Below are positions 55,905-64,000 of a stretch of 64,000 nucleotides of DNA, piece after piece. The stretch covers positions 556,712 to 620,711 of the forward strand of contig NZ_RJVB01000003.1 in assembly GCF_003751505.1 (NCBI RefSeq), in the 5' to 3' direction. The notes beneath the pieces are model-generated. The model saw nothing but the letters and a program-made list of their open reading frames with translations. It made no database searches and had not been told where the DNA came from. This DNA is from Erwinia sp. JUb26 (lineage in GTDB: Bacteria > Pseudomonadota > Gammaproteobacteria > Enterobacterales > Enterobacteriaceae). Every line of letters starts with the position of its first letter. Position 1 is the stretch's first letter. A program made the position numbers and the translations under genes.

Positions 55905-56813
55905 ATGCCCTTCGTGAAATATGAGAACGGACTTTTTAACCGAAACGAATCGCGAAAAATCCGCTATATCCCGGTGATGCTGTCGGCATTACTGTGTCTG
56001 ATGGTGATGCTGCTGCATCTGATGTGCTTCCCGATGAAACAGAGAGGAGAGGGTTGGATAGATCATGCCGGCTGGGTATTTGACGGCCTCCAGCTACTGG
56101 CTCTTAACGTTATTCTGTGGAGCTTTAACCGTTTACTGATGAAGCCGCGCCTGCGCCTGTTGATCAATACCGGGTTGATTATCTGGATTGTCTCTGCTGC
56201 GTTTGATGTGATGGACGAAATCGTCCGGCAGCCGCTGTGGGTTGCCTACTACATTGAAGATGTAACCCAGCTTGTCGGTATGCTCAGCGTATCACTGGGT
56301 GTTTTTTATATTGTGCGCTATCTCAATGATAAATATGCCAATGCCAGCATCGATTCCTTCCGCGATGAACTCACCTCATTACCTAACCGACGCTACTTTA
56401 TGACGACTCTGCGGGAGTTAACTGATGAAGCGCTTTTTGTCTTCCTGATAGACATCGACTTCTTTAAAAAGATCAACGACAGCTTCGGCCACGATCGCGG
56501 AGATGACGTTCTCAGGGGCTTTGGAAAAATGTTAAGCACTCTGTACGACGACAATATACTTGCCTGCCGGATCGGTGGAGAGGAGTTTGCGGTGATCGTC
56601 AACACGACCGATATTATCGCCGCCCAACAGATCGCCGGGCAGCTTTTATCCCGTACCCGGACACTGGTGATTGCCGATGATATTCGCTTTACCGTGAGTA
56701 TTGGCGCGTGCCTTAAAAAGGAGCAGGAATCCGTTAAAGATGTACTTAAGCGGGTTGATGTTGCCCTCTATCAGGCTAAGTCCGACGGCAGAAACAGGGT
56801 GCAGTGGGCATAG
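55905..56813 (+). CDS. Membrane-bound diguanylate cyclase (GGDEF)
   Basis: The protein has 302 residues from the ATG at 55905 with AGAGGTG upstream; a GTG two codons earlier is an alternative. Four hydrophobic segments occupy about residues 20-155, then a GGDEF domain starts at DSFRDELTSLPNRRYF. The active site reads CRIGGEEFAV, a functional GGEEF variant, with DIDFFKKINDSFGHDRGDDVL for metal and substrate. The RxxD inhibitory site normally five residues before the motif is absent. It should synthesise c-di-GMP at the inner membrane. The input signal is unknown. Confidence 0.9.
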   Translation: MPFVKYENGLFNRNESRKIRYIPVMLSALLCLMVMLLHLMCFPMKQRGEGWIDHAGWVFDGLQLLALNVILWSFNRLLMKPRLRLLINTGLIIWIVSAAFDVMDEIVRQPLWVAYYIEDVTQLVGMLSVSLGVFYIVRYLNDKYANASIDSFRDELTSLPNRRYFMTTLRELTDEALFVFLIDIDFFKKINDSFGHDRGDDVLRGFGKMLSTLYDDNILACRIGGEEFAVIVNTTDIIAAQQIAGQLLSRTRTLVIADDIRFTVSIGACLKKEQESVKDVLKRVDVALYQAKSDGRNRVQWA

Positions 56814-56871
56814 CGCGCCCGCCGCGCTCTGTCGCTGTTCTCGCAGGCACCCCTATGCACCCGCCTCGGGG

Positions 56872-57438
56872 TCAGGCTCTGCAGGATCGCAGTGAGTGAC
56901 AAATCAGTGTCAGTGGACCATTCATCATTTCATTCCGGACCAGACTGCTGTCAGGGCAACAACTGAAGGATAACGCGAAACCGTGTAAATAATCGGCCAG
57001 CAAATCGAGGCCATCCTTTTCGGCTTTTTGGGGGAGAGCTAAAGGAGAAACAATGATTTTATAGCGCTCGGTAAATATCTGGGCCGGGCCCTGTGATGTC
57101 ATGCTCAGTATCGTTTGAAGCAGTCCGCTGTACTCACGTAATATTTCGATGTAACTGACACACAGACGTGTTAACTCATCTTCCCAGTCAGAACGTTCCT
57201 GCGGAACATAGATCCCGGCGACAAGTGATGTGGTCAGTGCCTCTAATAGCGAATTTTTGTTATTGAAATAGTGATAGATCGCCATGGGATCGACGTTCAG
57301 CTGCGTCGCCAATGCGCGGATGCTGGGGACCTTCCCCTCCTCTTTCATCAAATGCTTAGCGGTTTCCAGAATACCATCCGCACTTAATGGTGATAATTTC
57401 CCTGCTGGCCGCCCGCGTTTTTTTTCATTGACATCCAT
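56872..57438 (-). CDS. TetR-family repressor
   Basis: The protein has 188 residues. The HTH is GILETAKHLMKEEGKVPSIRALATQLNVDPMAIYHYFNNKNSLLEAL, and the C-terminal half resembles the TetR_C domain of TetR/TetR-like repressors. It is divergent from a DHFR-family reductase with a perfect 19-bp palindrome in the 99-bp gap, so it almost certainly controls that gene and itself. Codon use and GC are lower than in surrounding genes, hinting at acquisition. Confidence 0.88.
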   Translation of the reverse strand: MDVNEKKRGRPAGKLSPLSADGILETAKHLMKEEGKVPSIRALATQLNVDPMAIYHYFNNKNSLLEALTTSLVAGIYVPQERSDWEDELTRLCVSYIEILREYSGLLQTILSMTSQGPAQIFTERYKIIVSPLALPQKAEKDGLDLLADYLHGFALSFSCCPDSSLVRNEMMNGPLTLICHSLRSCRA

Positions 57439-57463
57439 CTAATAACTCCAATAATCTTAACTT

Positions 57464-57482
57464 AATTCTACAATGTAGAATT
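57464..57482. promoter_or_regulatory. TetR operator candidate
   Basis: AATTCTACAATGTAGAATT is a perfect 19-bp palindrome in the middle of the divergent TetR/reductase region, the expected form and place of a TetR-family operator. Confidence 0.8.
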
Positions 57483-57537
57483 TATTGTAAGCGATACCGT
57501 CGCTTTACTCAATGGCAGGTTTTTTGATGAGGTACCC

Positions 57538-58074
57538 ATGGCAAACATCGTATTCATTGCCACCAGTCTGGATGGTTATATTGCAGATAAACAGGGAAAG
57601 CTCGACTGGCTGTATTCGATACCGAATCCGGATAATGTGGATACGGGGTTTAATGCCTTAATGGAGGACATTGACGCTGTTGTGATGGGCCGTAATACCC
57701 TGGATGCCGTATTGAGTTTTAACTGCGACTGGCCTTATACCCGGCCAGTGTTCGTATTGAGTAATACCCTGACCCATGTGCCGCGGGGCTATGAGGAAAA
57801 AGTCTGCCTGGTTAAAGGGGATTTAAAAGAAATTCTCGCTGAACTGAATGCCAAGGGATTTAACGACCTCTACATTGACGGCGGCTTAACCATTCAAAAC
57901 TTTCTCAACGAAGATTTAATCGATCGGATGGTTATCACTCGCTTGCCCATGCTGCTGGGAGGAAGGCGACCTTTGTTTGGGGAACTAAAAAACCCTTTAA
58001 ATTTTAGGGTAACCATAAGTGAAATACTGCTGGAAACTCTGGTGCAAACCACCTACCAGCGAGATAAATCTTAG
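57538..58074 (+). CDS. Dihydrofolate-reductase-family (RibD C-terminal-like) protein
   Basis: The protein has 178 residues. VFIATSLDGYIADKQGKLDWL, VVMGRNTLDAVL and LYIDGGLTIQNFL are the substrate- and NADPH-binding motifs shared by DHFR and the RibD reductase domain. These stand-alone proteins are NADPH reductases of unknown substrate, often under control of a divergent repressor. Here the TetR gene and its palindrome lie upstream. Confidence 0.85.
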   Translation: MANIVFIATSLDGYIADKQGKLDWLYSIPNPDNVDTGFNALMEDIDAVVMGRNTLDAVLSFNCDWPYTRPVFVLSNTLTHVPRGYEEKVCLVKGDLKEILAELNAKGFNDLYIDGGLTIQNFLNEDLIDRMVITRLPMLLGGRRPLFGELKNPLNFRVTISEILLETLVQTTYQRDKS

Positions 58075-58267
58075 CGGTTTATGTGACCTCTCACCTTTAA
58101 AGCATGCCGGCGTAATTCACGCTGTTTCTGAACTGGTTTTCCGATATGGGTCGTAAAACGGTGGAAGCTTTGCATGTGACTCACTGAAATACCCGAATGG
58201 GTCTTCAGCTTTGCACTTATCACGCATGAATCCCCCATCCCATCGCTTCACAATCCCCTTTTATAGC

Positions 58268-58311
58268 TTTACACCTATATAGCCTATAACCTATATTATT
58301 AAGGGGGTCCC
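58268..58311 (+). promoter_or_regulatory. Promoter with CCTATA repeats of the HigBA operon
   Basis: TTTACA (58268-58273) and TATATT (58292-58297) form a promoter with 18-bp spacing. Three CCTATA repeats (58274, 58283, 58290) overlap it and are probable operator sites for the HigA antitoxin. AAGGGGG at 58301 precedes the GTG start. Confidence 0.6.
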
Positions 58312-58662
58312 GTGAGGACGATTAAAACAACGGATACGTTTGATCGCTGGTTTACCTCGCTCAATGATACCGATCGAGCCAGTGTGCTTGCCGCGCTCCT
58401 GGTCCTGCGGGAAAAGGGGCCGGGTTTGTCCAGACCTTATGCCGATACGCTCAGGGGCTCCCGCTACAGCAATATGAAAGAGCTGCGCATTCAGAGCCGG
58501 GGTGATCCGATACGGGCATTTTTCGCTTTTGACCCGGCACGTAACGGTATTGTGCTTTGTGCCGGAAATAAGGCCGGCCATGAAAAACGTTTTTATGATG
58601 AGATGCTCCCTGTTGCTGACCGGGAATTCACGAACTGGCTGAACACATTAAAGAAGGAGTAA
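58312..58662 (+). CDS. HigB/RelE-like type II toxin
   Basis: The protein has 116 residues with a GTG start (strong ribosome site, no better ATG). TFDRWFTSLNDTDRASVLAALLVLREKGPGLSRPYADTLRGSRYSNMKELRIQSRGDPIRAFFAF is the Gp49/HigB-type RelE-superfamily fold, including the Lys-Glu-Leu-Arg strand and aromatic-rich core. It would act as a ribosome-dependent mRNA interferase. The toxin-first order with the antitoxin 4 bp after it is the HigBA arrangement. Confidence 0.85.
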   Translation: MRTIKTTDTFDRWFTSLNDTDRASVLAALLVLREKGPGLSRPYADTLRGSRYSNMKELRIQSRGDPIRAFFAFDPARNGIVLCAGNKAGHEKRFYDEMLPVADREFTNWLNTLKKE

Positions 58663-58666
58663 CGCG

Positions 58667-58969
58667 ATGGGCAGAACGCTGGAACAGCTTATTGCGGATG
58701 AAAAACCTGAAGTCGTGGCCGAAGCTCAGGCGATGGCGACGGACATCCTGCTCAACATTCACCTTGCTGAACTGCGTGAGAAAGTTCAGAAAACTCAGGT
58801 GGAAATGGCGCAGGCGCTGGGCATCAGACAACCTACCGTTGCAGGAATGGAGAAACCAGGGCGCGACCTGAAGCTCTCCACCCTAAAACGCTACGTTGAA
58901 GCGACCGGTGGTAAGCTGCGCCTGGATGTTGAACTGCCTGATGGTTCTCACTACGGATTTGCACTGTAA
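58667..58969 (+). CDS. HigA-like XRE-family antitoxin
   Basis: The protein has 100 residues. An HTH domain is visible as KTQVEMAQALGIRQPTVAGMEKPGRDLKLSTLKRYVEATGGKLRLDVELPDG, typical of antitoxins paired with Gp49-like toxins. It follows the toxin by 4 bp in one operon and probably autoregulates the CCTATA-containing promoter. The terminator shared with tRNA-Asn begins just after its stop. Confidence 0.88.
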   Translation: MGRTLEQLIADEKPEVVAEAQAMATDILLNIHLAELREKVQKTQVEMAQALGIRQPTVAGMEKPGRDLKLSTLKRYVEATGGKLRLDVELPDGSHYGFAL

Positions 58970-58974
58970 ACAAA

Positions 58975-59002
58975 AAGCCCGCTTAGTTTCCTAAGCGGGC
59001 TT
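58975..59002. terminator. Terminator between higA and tRNA-Asn
   Basis: AAGCCCGCTTAG (58975-58986) and CTAAGCGGGCTT (58991-59002) form a perfect 12-bp stem. On the minus strand it is followed by TTTTTG, so it is an intrinsic terminator for the tRNA; on the plus strand it may also end higBA. Confidence 0.85.
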
Positions 59003-59011
59003 CTCTAAATA

Positions 59012-59087
59012 TGGCTCCTCTGACTGGACTCGAACCAGTGACATACGGATTAACAGTCCGCCGTTCTACCGACTGAACTACAGAGGA
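59012..59087 (-). tRNA. asn tRNA: tRNA-Asn(GTT)
   Basis: The minus strand reads TCCTCTGTAGTTCAGTCGGT...; the acceptor stem TCCTCTG/CAGAGGA is perfect, the anticodon loop CTGTTAA has GTT, the T arm is CTGGTTCGAGTCCAG, and the gene ends GCCA with encoded CCA. Total 76 nt. Asn tRNA genes are frequent integration sites for yersiniabactin islands, but no integrase or repeated 3' end is seen here. Confidence 0.98.
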
Positions 59088-59251
59088 ATCGTGTGAACGG
59101 GGCGAATACTAAAGGCCCTCAGGGTGGATGTCAAAACCCTTTTACTCAAAATGGTATCGTTTGCTGAAGGATGCAGCAATCTGCGGTCATTACCGCCATT
59201 AAGGCGATAAAATGGCTGCAAATTGCGCTCCGCAATATCGCTTTCCTCGGG

Positions 59252-60571
59252 CTATACTTCCAGCCCGGCCCGGAACTGCCCCCACTTAAACACCGAATTG
59301 ACCCCAATCGACAGGAACGGCTCCGGCGGCGTCTTGTTAGGTCCTGGCGATGCCTGCAGGAAATCAATCAGCTCATTGCGCTGACCGGCGATCATATCCG
59401 CCAGCAGCTTACCGGTTGCTGTACCACGCGTGATCCCGAGACCGTTACAGCACAGCGCGCCGTAGACGTTTGGTGCCAGCTGGCCGAAGAACCCTTCATG
59501 GTTTTCCGACAGGCAGATCGCGCCGCTCCACGAATACTCCAGATTCACGCCGGACAGCATCGGGAAACGACGCTCAAATGACCGGCGGTGATTCTCGATG
59601 TAGCGTTTCAGCAGATGCTCGCGCGGACGGCCGTTCGGGTTAAAGCTGAAGCTGTTACGCACCAGAATCCGGTGATCGACCGTGCGGCGAATGGTGCTGC
59701 CAAACGGGTGAGCCGGGATCACGCCCCAGACCGGCTTACCGCCCAGCCGCGCCTGCTCTTCTTCATTCAGCGGGCGCGTCAGGCTGCCGTAGAGGAACGT
59801 TGGCAGCAGCGTGCGCTTCAGGAAGCCGAAATCTGCGGCAAAAGCATTGTTGGCCAGAATCAGCTTATCAGCCGTGATGCTGCCGTTATCGTGTATCAGC
59901 GTCACTTTATCGCCGTAGTCGATAGAGGTAATCGGCGTGTTCTCATACAGCGTGACGTTAGACGGCAGGCTGTCGGCCAGCCCTTTCACCAGCGACGAAG
60001 GCTGCACCAGCACGGTGCCGGGGATAAACAGTGCCTTCTTGTAGTATGAAATACCGATGTGATCCGGCAGATCGCGCTCGTCGATCATCTGCGTTTCGCG
60101 GCCAATCTTCTCCAGCCCACTGCGATATGCTTCCAGCACCGCAATACCCGCACTGCTCACCGCCGCCTGATACTTGCCGGAATCGGTCATCTGGCACTCA
60201 ATACCGTGGGTTTTCACGATATCGCGCAGATAGTCCTGGCCCAGCGTGTTCAGCTTCAGCACGCGTTTCGCGGTGGTGATATCGCCAATATAGTCCTTCG
60301 CACCGATATCATGCGGCACGTCGATGGCGAAGCCCGCGTTACGCCCGGCGGGGCCAAAGCCCACCTCCTGCGCTTCGATTAATACAATCTCGTCGTCGGG
60401 GAAGTTCAGCGCCATCTGGCGAGCGGCGGCAAGCCCGGTCAGGCCCGCGCCCACAATCGCCCAGCGGGTTTGCTTTTGACCGACGTGGGCCGGGCGCGGC
60501 GTGCGCGGTTTACTGGTGTGATACCACCCCGGAAGCGCATCGTCGGCGGGCAGAGAGGTTATTTTTTGCAC
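59252..60571 (-). CDS. FAD-dependent oxidoreductase (DAO family)
   Basis: The protein has 439 residues. The N-terminal Rossmann motif WAIVGAGLTGLAAARQMALNFPDDEIVLIEA and VGFGPAGRNAGFAIDVPHDIG are the FAD sites of glycine/D-amino-acid-oxidase-like enzymes; the C-terminal CCNGLGITRGTATGKLLAD is the second. It is cotranscribed with a DapA-family gene 53 bp upstream. Substrate not known; an amine, amino acid or sugar amine derivative is likely. Confidence 0.8.
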   Translation of the reverse strand: MQKITSLPADDALPGWYHTSKPRTPRPAHVGQKQTRWAIVGAGLTGLAAARQMALNFPDDEIVLIEAQEVGFGPAGRNAGFAIDVPHDIGAKDYIGDITTAKRVLKLNTLGQDYLRDIVKTHGIECQMTDSGKYQAAVSSAGIAVLEAYRSGLEKIGRETQMIDERDLPDHIGISYYKKALFIPGTVLVQPSSLVKGLADSLPSNVTLYENTPITSIDYGDKVTLIHDNGSITADKLILANNAFAADFGFLKRTLLPTFLYGSLTRPLNEEEQARLGGKPVWGVIPAHPFGSTIRRTVDHRILVRNSFSFNPNGRPREHLLKRYIENHRRSFERRFPMLSGVNLEYSWSGAICLSENHEGFFGQLAPNVYGALCCNGLGITRGTATGKLLADMIAGQRNELIDFLQASPGPNKTPPEPFLSIGVNSVFKWGQFRAGLEV

Positions 60572-60624
60572 TTGGGTATACTCCCGTTTATATGCGGTAC
60601 AGAGGGTGTTTTCGGGTCGGACTA

Positions 60625-61527
60625 TCAGCCCGTAATCGCCGCAGCGACATTTTTCTTCACGTCGGCAATCACCGCTTTCAGCTGCGCCTGCTCTTCTTCC
60701 GTCAGGCCCAGCAGCGGTGCGCGCGCCGGCCCGGTGCTCAGACCGGCCATATCCACACCGTGCTTAATGGCCTGGACGAATTTACCGCCGTCGAGGTAGT
60801 TCATCAGCGGCATCATCGCCGCCATGATTTTACGGCCCTTGTTGAAGTCTTTTTCCACCACGCAGGCCTGATACAGAGCCACGTGTTCCTGTGGAATAAA
60901 GTTAGAACCGGCGCAGACCCAGCTGCGTGCGCCCCAGGCGAAGAACTCCAGTGCCAGATCGTCCCAGCCACAGGAGAGGGCGATGTTCGGGAACTTAATG
61001 GCCAGCAGATGCAGGTTATTCAAATCGCCGGAGCTTTCTTTAATCGCCACCACGTTTTTAGATTTGCTGACCTCGGTGAAATACGTTTCACCCATGCTGA
61101 TACCCATACGGCCAGGGTAGTTGTACAGCATGATCGGCAGCTGTGCGGCTTGATCAACGGTCAGGGCGTGATGGGCGTTTTCCAGTTCGGTCGGCAGCGC
61201 GTAAGGCGGCGAGGTGACCAGAATGGCATCGGCTTTGATTTCACGGGCGTGTTTAGCGAAGGCCACGGCGTCTTCGGTACGGATCGCGCCGGTACCAATT
61301 ACCAGCGGCAGGCGGTTAGCCGTCACCTGGCGTGCACGTTCGGCCAGCGCCAGGCGTTCTTCCACCGTCTGCGCATAATATTCACCGGTAGACCCGCCAA
61401 TAATAATGCCGTGAACACCACCGGCAATTAATGACTCCAGCACTTCATCGAAGCGGGAAAAATCAATCGAGCCGTCAGCAGCGTATGGGGTTACGGCAGG
61501 GGTAAAAATACCATCGAAATTAATCAT
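60625..61527 (-). CDS. DapA-family aldolase/deaminase
   Basis: The protein has 300 residues of the dihydrodipicolinate synthase/N-acetylneuraminate lyase superfamily. GIFTPAVTPYAADGSIDFSRFDEVLESL, GGSTGEYYAQT, the Tyr in YNYPGRMG and the Schiff-base Lys in VVAIKESSGD are all present, so it should be active. The genomic partner (FAD oxidase, sugar-porter MFS) argues against the biosynthetic DapA role and for catabolism, for example of a hydroxyproline-derived or sugar-acid substrate. GGAG lies before the ATG. Confidence 0.88.
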   Translation of the reverse strand: MINFDGIFTPAVTPYAADGSIDFSRFDEVLESLIAGGVHGIIIGGSTGEYYAQTVEERLALAERARQVTANRLPLVIGTGAIRTEDAVAFAKHAREIKADAILVTSPPYALPTELENAHHALTVDQAAQLPIMLYNYPGRMGISMGETYFTEVSKSKNVVAIKESSGDLNNLHLLAIKFPNIALSCGWDDLALEFFAWGARSWVCAGSNFIPQEHVALYQACVVEKDFNKGRKIMAAMMPLMNYLDGGKFVQAIKHGVDMAGLSTGPARAPLLGLTEEEQAQLKAVIADVKKNVAAAITG

Positions 61528-62235
61528 ATCATCTCCAGGTCAGGTATCCGGGCAGGCGTTGATTTAACGCTGAGCGGTTATCAGGTGAGATCCCGCAGCC
61601 CGCCGAAGCAGGAAAAGCGCGGTTCGGCTGGGCCAGGTTCACTCCATTTGCTAACAATCTGCCAACAAGTTCTCAGACAGGCAATATGGGAATTTTTTTT
61701 GCATACACAAAAAAGACAAAGAAAATACGCATTAGTAGTATGAAAATACCGTTACATTTTCAAAAATACTTATATATCAATAGATAAAAATATTATTTTT
61801 GTGTGTTTATGTTCTGTTTTGTTTTCAGATAGCGATCACATTCCTGAATAATCGCCTCTGGGAACGTATTTACAGTGCTGAGGGAGCGGTATAGTTTCAA
61901 CATGGATTTAACCTGAAATTAACAGTGAATTGCCCGGTAGCTCAGCGGGCCCTGCAGCAGTCATCCAGCGCAGAGGCTGAGCAATAACGGGGAGGATCGT
62001 TAAATAAAACGGATGTATTTTTCAGGTGGATTTAATTTCGCGTTACCGCGAGATAAAAAGAAAGGGAGCCAATAAACAACGAACGGGTAAGGTTTTACGA
62101 ATAAAAAAGATAACCGATATCAAGACTTACATGACGTTATAAAAATTAAATTAACGAAATTTCTGAATTATCAATCTGATTCAGATCGAATTTCTGTACC
62201 TGCAAAATATGAATCCTTACAGGAGATTCACTGTC
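61528..62235. promoter_or_regulatory. Divergent regulatory region between DapA-like and sugar-porter genes
   Basis: This 0.7-kb AT-rich region holds no gene. It contains the inverted repeat TGAAAAT-N8-ATTTTCA (61741-61762), a candidate operator for the divergent genes. A GCCCGGTAGCTCAGCGGG sequence at 61932 looks like a tRNA D-arm but no tRNA can be completed. No regulator gene is adjacent. Confidence 0.45.
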
Positions 62236-63567
62236 ATGAATAAGAATAATATATCTATTGAGGATGTACCCTTAAATGGTTTTCACCAGTTGATGACCGT
62301 CCGCGCCGGGGGAGGATGGATCCTTGATGGCTATGTGCTGAGTATTATCGGCGTAGCGATTGTGCAGTTTTCGGGATACCTGCACCTGGACTCCTTCTGG
62401 CAGGGGCTGGTGGCGGCATCGGCGATGTTCGGCACCTTCTTTAGCGGATTCCTCGGCGGCTGGCTGACCGATAAAGTGGGCAGACAGCGCCTGTTCTTCG
62501 TCGGACCGATTCTGTTTATCCTCGGCTCGATAGGCACGTTCTGGACGGAATCCGGCGTGATGCTGTTCTTCCTGCGCTTCCTGATAGGCGTGGGGGTGGG
62601 GCTGGAATACCCGGTGGCGGGTTCGCTGCTGACCGAATTTCTGCCGCAGAAAAACCGTGGTCCGCGCCTTGCCGGGCTGACGATCCTGTGGTTCGCCGGT
62701 GCGGCGCTGGCCTACATTGTGGGTAATGCGATTCTGGCCCACGGCGGCGATGACGCCTGGCGCTACGTGCTGGCCAGCCCGGCGGTACTGGGTGTTGCAC
62801 TGTTCCTGATCCGTTTGGGTACGCCGGAATCCCCGCGCTGGCTGGTCAGCAAGGGCCGCCTGGCGGAAGCAGAGCAGATCATCAAAAAAGTGTACGGTTC
62901 AACCTTCTCACTGGCTAACCTGCCGAAAGAGTCCGAGGAGCAGAAAGTCTCCATCCGTACGCTGTTAAACGCGGGCTACGGTAAACGCATGCTGTTCGTG
63001 GCGGTGTTCTGGAGTGCGGCGGTGGTACCGATGTTTGCCGTTTACTCGTTCGCCCCTGTTGTATTGCAGGCACTGAACCTGAAGGGCGAGTGGGCCTCGA
63101 TGGGCTCGGTGATTATCACGCTGCTGTTTGTGGTGGGCTGCATTATCGCCACCCGACTGATTGACACCATGGGCCGTCGTAAACTGATTATTCACAGTTT
63201 CCTGTGGTCAAGCCTGGCCCTGCTGGGTCTGGGTGCCGCTTCCCACGGTTCTGAGATGCTGGTGCTGGCGCTGTTCGGAGCTTACGCGGTGTTTATCGGC
63301 GGGGCGCAGGTGCTGGAACTGGTGTATCCGAATGAGCTGTTCCCGACCGAGGTTCGCGCCTTCGCCGTTGGCATGGGTTCTTCGATGTCACGTATCGGTT
63401 CTGCCGCCGGGACCTGGCTGGTGCCGTATTCTCTGGCGACGTTGGGCATCGGGCACACTATGTATGTTGCTGCTGCGGTTTCCATCGTGGGCCTGCTGGT
63501 TTCCATCTGGCTGGCGCCGGAAACGAAGGGGATGACCCTGGAGAAGGCGGCTTCACTGAGTCGTTGA
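62236..63567 (+). CDS. MFS sugar-porter family transporter
   Basis: The protein has 443 residues from the ATG with AGGAG upstream; an alternative start lies nine codons earlier at 62209. Twelve membrane segments. Sugar-porter signatures are visible: GGWLTDKVGRQRLF after TM2, PESPRWLVSKGR after TM6, RLIDTMGRRKL and PETKG near the C-terminus. It is divergent from the DapA/FAD oxidase pair and may import their substrate. The substrate could be a sugar, sugar acid or aromatic acid. Confidence 0.88.
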   Translation: MNKNNISIEDVPLNGFHQLMTVRAGGGWILDGYVLSIIGVAIVQFSGYLHLDSFWQGLVAASAMFGTFFSGFLGGWLTDKVGRQRLFFVGPILFILGSIGTFWTESGVMLFFLRFLIGVGVGLEYPVAGSLLTEFLPQKNRGPRLAGLTILWFAGAALAYIVGNAILAHGGDDAWRYVLASPAVLGVALFLIRLGTPESPRWLVSKGRLAEAEQIIKKVYGSTFSLANLPKESEEQKVSIRTLLNAGYGKRMLFVAVFWSAAVVPMFAVYSFAPVVLQALNLKGEWASMGSVIITLLFVVGCIIATRLIDTMGRRKLIIHSFLWSSLALLGLGAASHGSEMLVLALFGAYAVFIGGAQVLELVYPNELFPTEVRAFAVGMGSSMSRIGSAAGTWLVPYSLATLGIGHTMYVAAAVSIVGLLVSIWLAPETKGMTLEKAASLSR

Positions 63568-63597
63568 TTGCCAAATTAGTAATCGTTAGATCTGTAG

Positions 63598-63630
63598 GCC
63601 GCTGCGGGGATTTCCGTGGCGGCTTTTTTA
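63598..63630 (+). terminator. Intrinsic terminator of the sugar-porter gene
   Basis: GCCGC-TG-CGG pairs with CCG-TG-GCGGC around GGATTT, followed by TTTTTTA. Confidence 0.8.
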
Positions 63631-63671
63631 TCTATCTGTCGTTGTTTCTGGGAACGGGTACCAGCGCAGCC

Positions 63672-63857
63672 GGGTGGATCCCTCTCCGGAGCGGGTCCTC
63701 GCGCCGCGTTGCGGTGCCCTCACTGCGCTCGTCAGCCAGCCGGACCGGCACAGACGCGCGTCCTGCGCGGCTGCGCCTTTCGCCTGCGTCCATGCAGGCG
63801 AATCCTGGCTTCCTCGCTCCGTTCAGCGCTGCGGATGCTCCTGCGTGGGATCCACCC
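63672..63857. repeat. Long palindromic repeat, family 3, complete copy
   Basis: GGGTGGATCC (63672-63681) and GGATCCACCC (63848-63857) are perfect inverted ends of a 186-bp GC-rich element. Inside are further complementary parts, such as CGCCTGC/GCAGGCG. It contains no credible gene and lies after a terminator. Confidence 0.65.
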
Positions 63858-63968
63858 GTCTGGGCTTCATCATCTGAGTTGCCTGATAAAGGTAAGATCG
63901 AGGTTATCTCGACTGCGGAGTTTGCATTTGTTTGGCGTTGTTTGCTGGAAACAGGTGACAGACCAGCC

Positions 63969-64000
63969 GGGTGGTCCCCTCTCCGAAGCGGGTCCTCGCG
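63969..64000. repeat. Start of a second family 3 repeat, cut by the window edge
   Basis: GGGTGGTCCCCTCTCCGAAG followed by CGGGTCCTCGCG matches the left end of the preceding element almost base for base, with a similar flank before it (CAGCC). The copy continues beyond the window. Confidence 0.7.

Noticed and set aside
61932..61958. tRNA-like GCCCGGTAGCTCAGC sequence
   Set aside because: Only the 5' and D-arm resemblance is present; no anticodon or T arm can be completed downstream.

Overview
The window looks like chromosomal DNA of a gamma-proteobacterium in the Enterobacterales. The evidence is YmjA-, YaiL-, YeiL- and DeoD-type proteins, a hok/sok locus, an enterobacterial-type Asn tRNA, Fur- and Zur-like operators and a CRP site. 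An Erwinia/Pantoea-like host is plausible, but the genus cannot be fixed from this sequence. GC content is moderate to high, highest in the 18.8-43.4 kb assembly line, and lower in the 47.5 kb orphan gene and the TetR/reductase pair near 57 kb.

1-6.9 kb holds metal homeostasis and small loci. It starts with the 5' end of a SitA-like Mn/Fe binding protein behind a Fur box. A GC-rich, self-complementary island follows, then an Aer-like solo PAS protein with a diflavin reductase, and a DeoR regulator with an abnormal N-terminus. A small secreted Cys-rich protein comes next, then aztC and aztD (periplasmic zinc capture and chaperone) behind a good Zur box but without transporter genes in the window. 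A complete hok/sok type I toxin-antitoxin locus closes the region.

6.9-15.7 kb is mostly minus strand. After an Old Yellow Enzyme comes a compact eight-gene set: FAD oxidase, cupin, polar amino acid ABC transporter (binding protein, two permeases, ATPase), D-amino-acid-dehydrogenase-like flavoprotein and a malate/lactate-type imine reductase. It looks like uptake and stereo-inversion or oxidation of an unidentified amino acid.

15.7-43.4 kb is the most notable part. A TonB-dependent receptor is followed by a translationally coupled operon (overlapping stop and start codons throughout). It encodes a 3834-residue FAAL-ACP-KS-ACP-Cy-A-PCP-Cy-A-PCP protein and a 1805-residue TubC-dock-Cy-A(MT)-PCP-TE protein. 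Further genes encode a saccharopine-dehydrogenase-like reductase, a PchG/Irp3-type thiazolinyl imide reductase, a type II thioesterase, a YbtX-like MFS protein and two YbtP/YbtQ-like ABC half-transporters. The logic is that of yersiniabactin/pyochelin, but there is no salicylate synthase, no acyltransferase and no ketoreductase. The predicted product is an acyl-primed metallophore with up to three cysteine-derived thiazoline/thiazolidine rings. The receptor promoter has a near-consensus CRP site centred 71.5 bp upstream of a predicted start, and a long leader with a small membrane-protein ORF.

43.4-45 kb is a 1.5-kb gene-free island of six highly structured palindromic repeats in two families. 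One copy shows coordinated changes in both arms of its outer stem. katG follows.

47-64 kb is mainly ordinary core and accessory genes: an orphan hypothetical gene, NCS1 permease plus deoD and a YeiL-like regulator, LysR/MFS, ymjA, a cold-shock-domain protein, an RluA-type synthase, yaiL, a diguanylate cyclase, TetR with a DHFR-like reductase, a HigBA-type toxin-antitoxin pair next to tRNA-Asn, and an FAD oxidase/DapA-like/sugar-porter catabolic group. The window ends in a third long palindromic repeat and the start of another copy.
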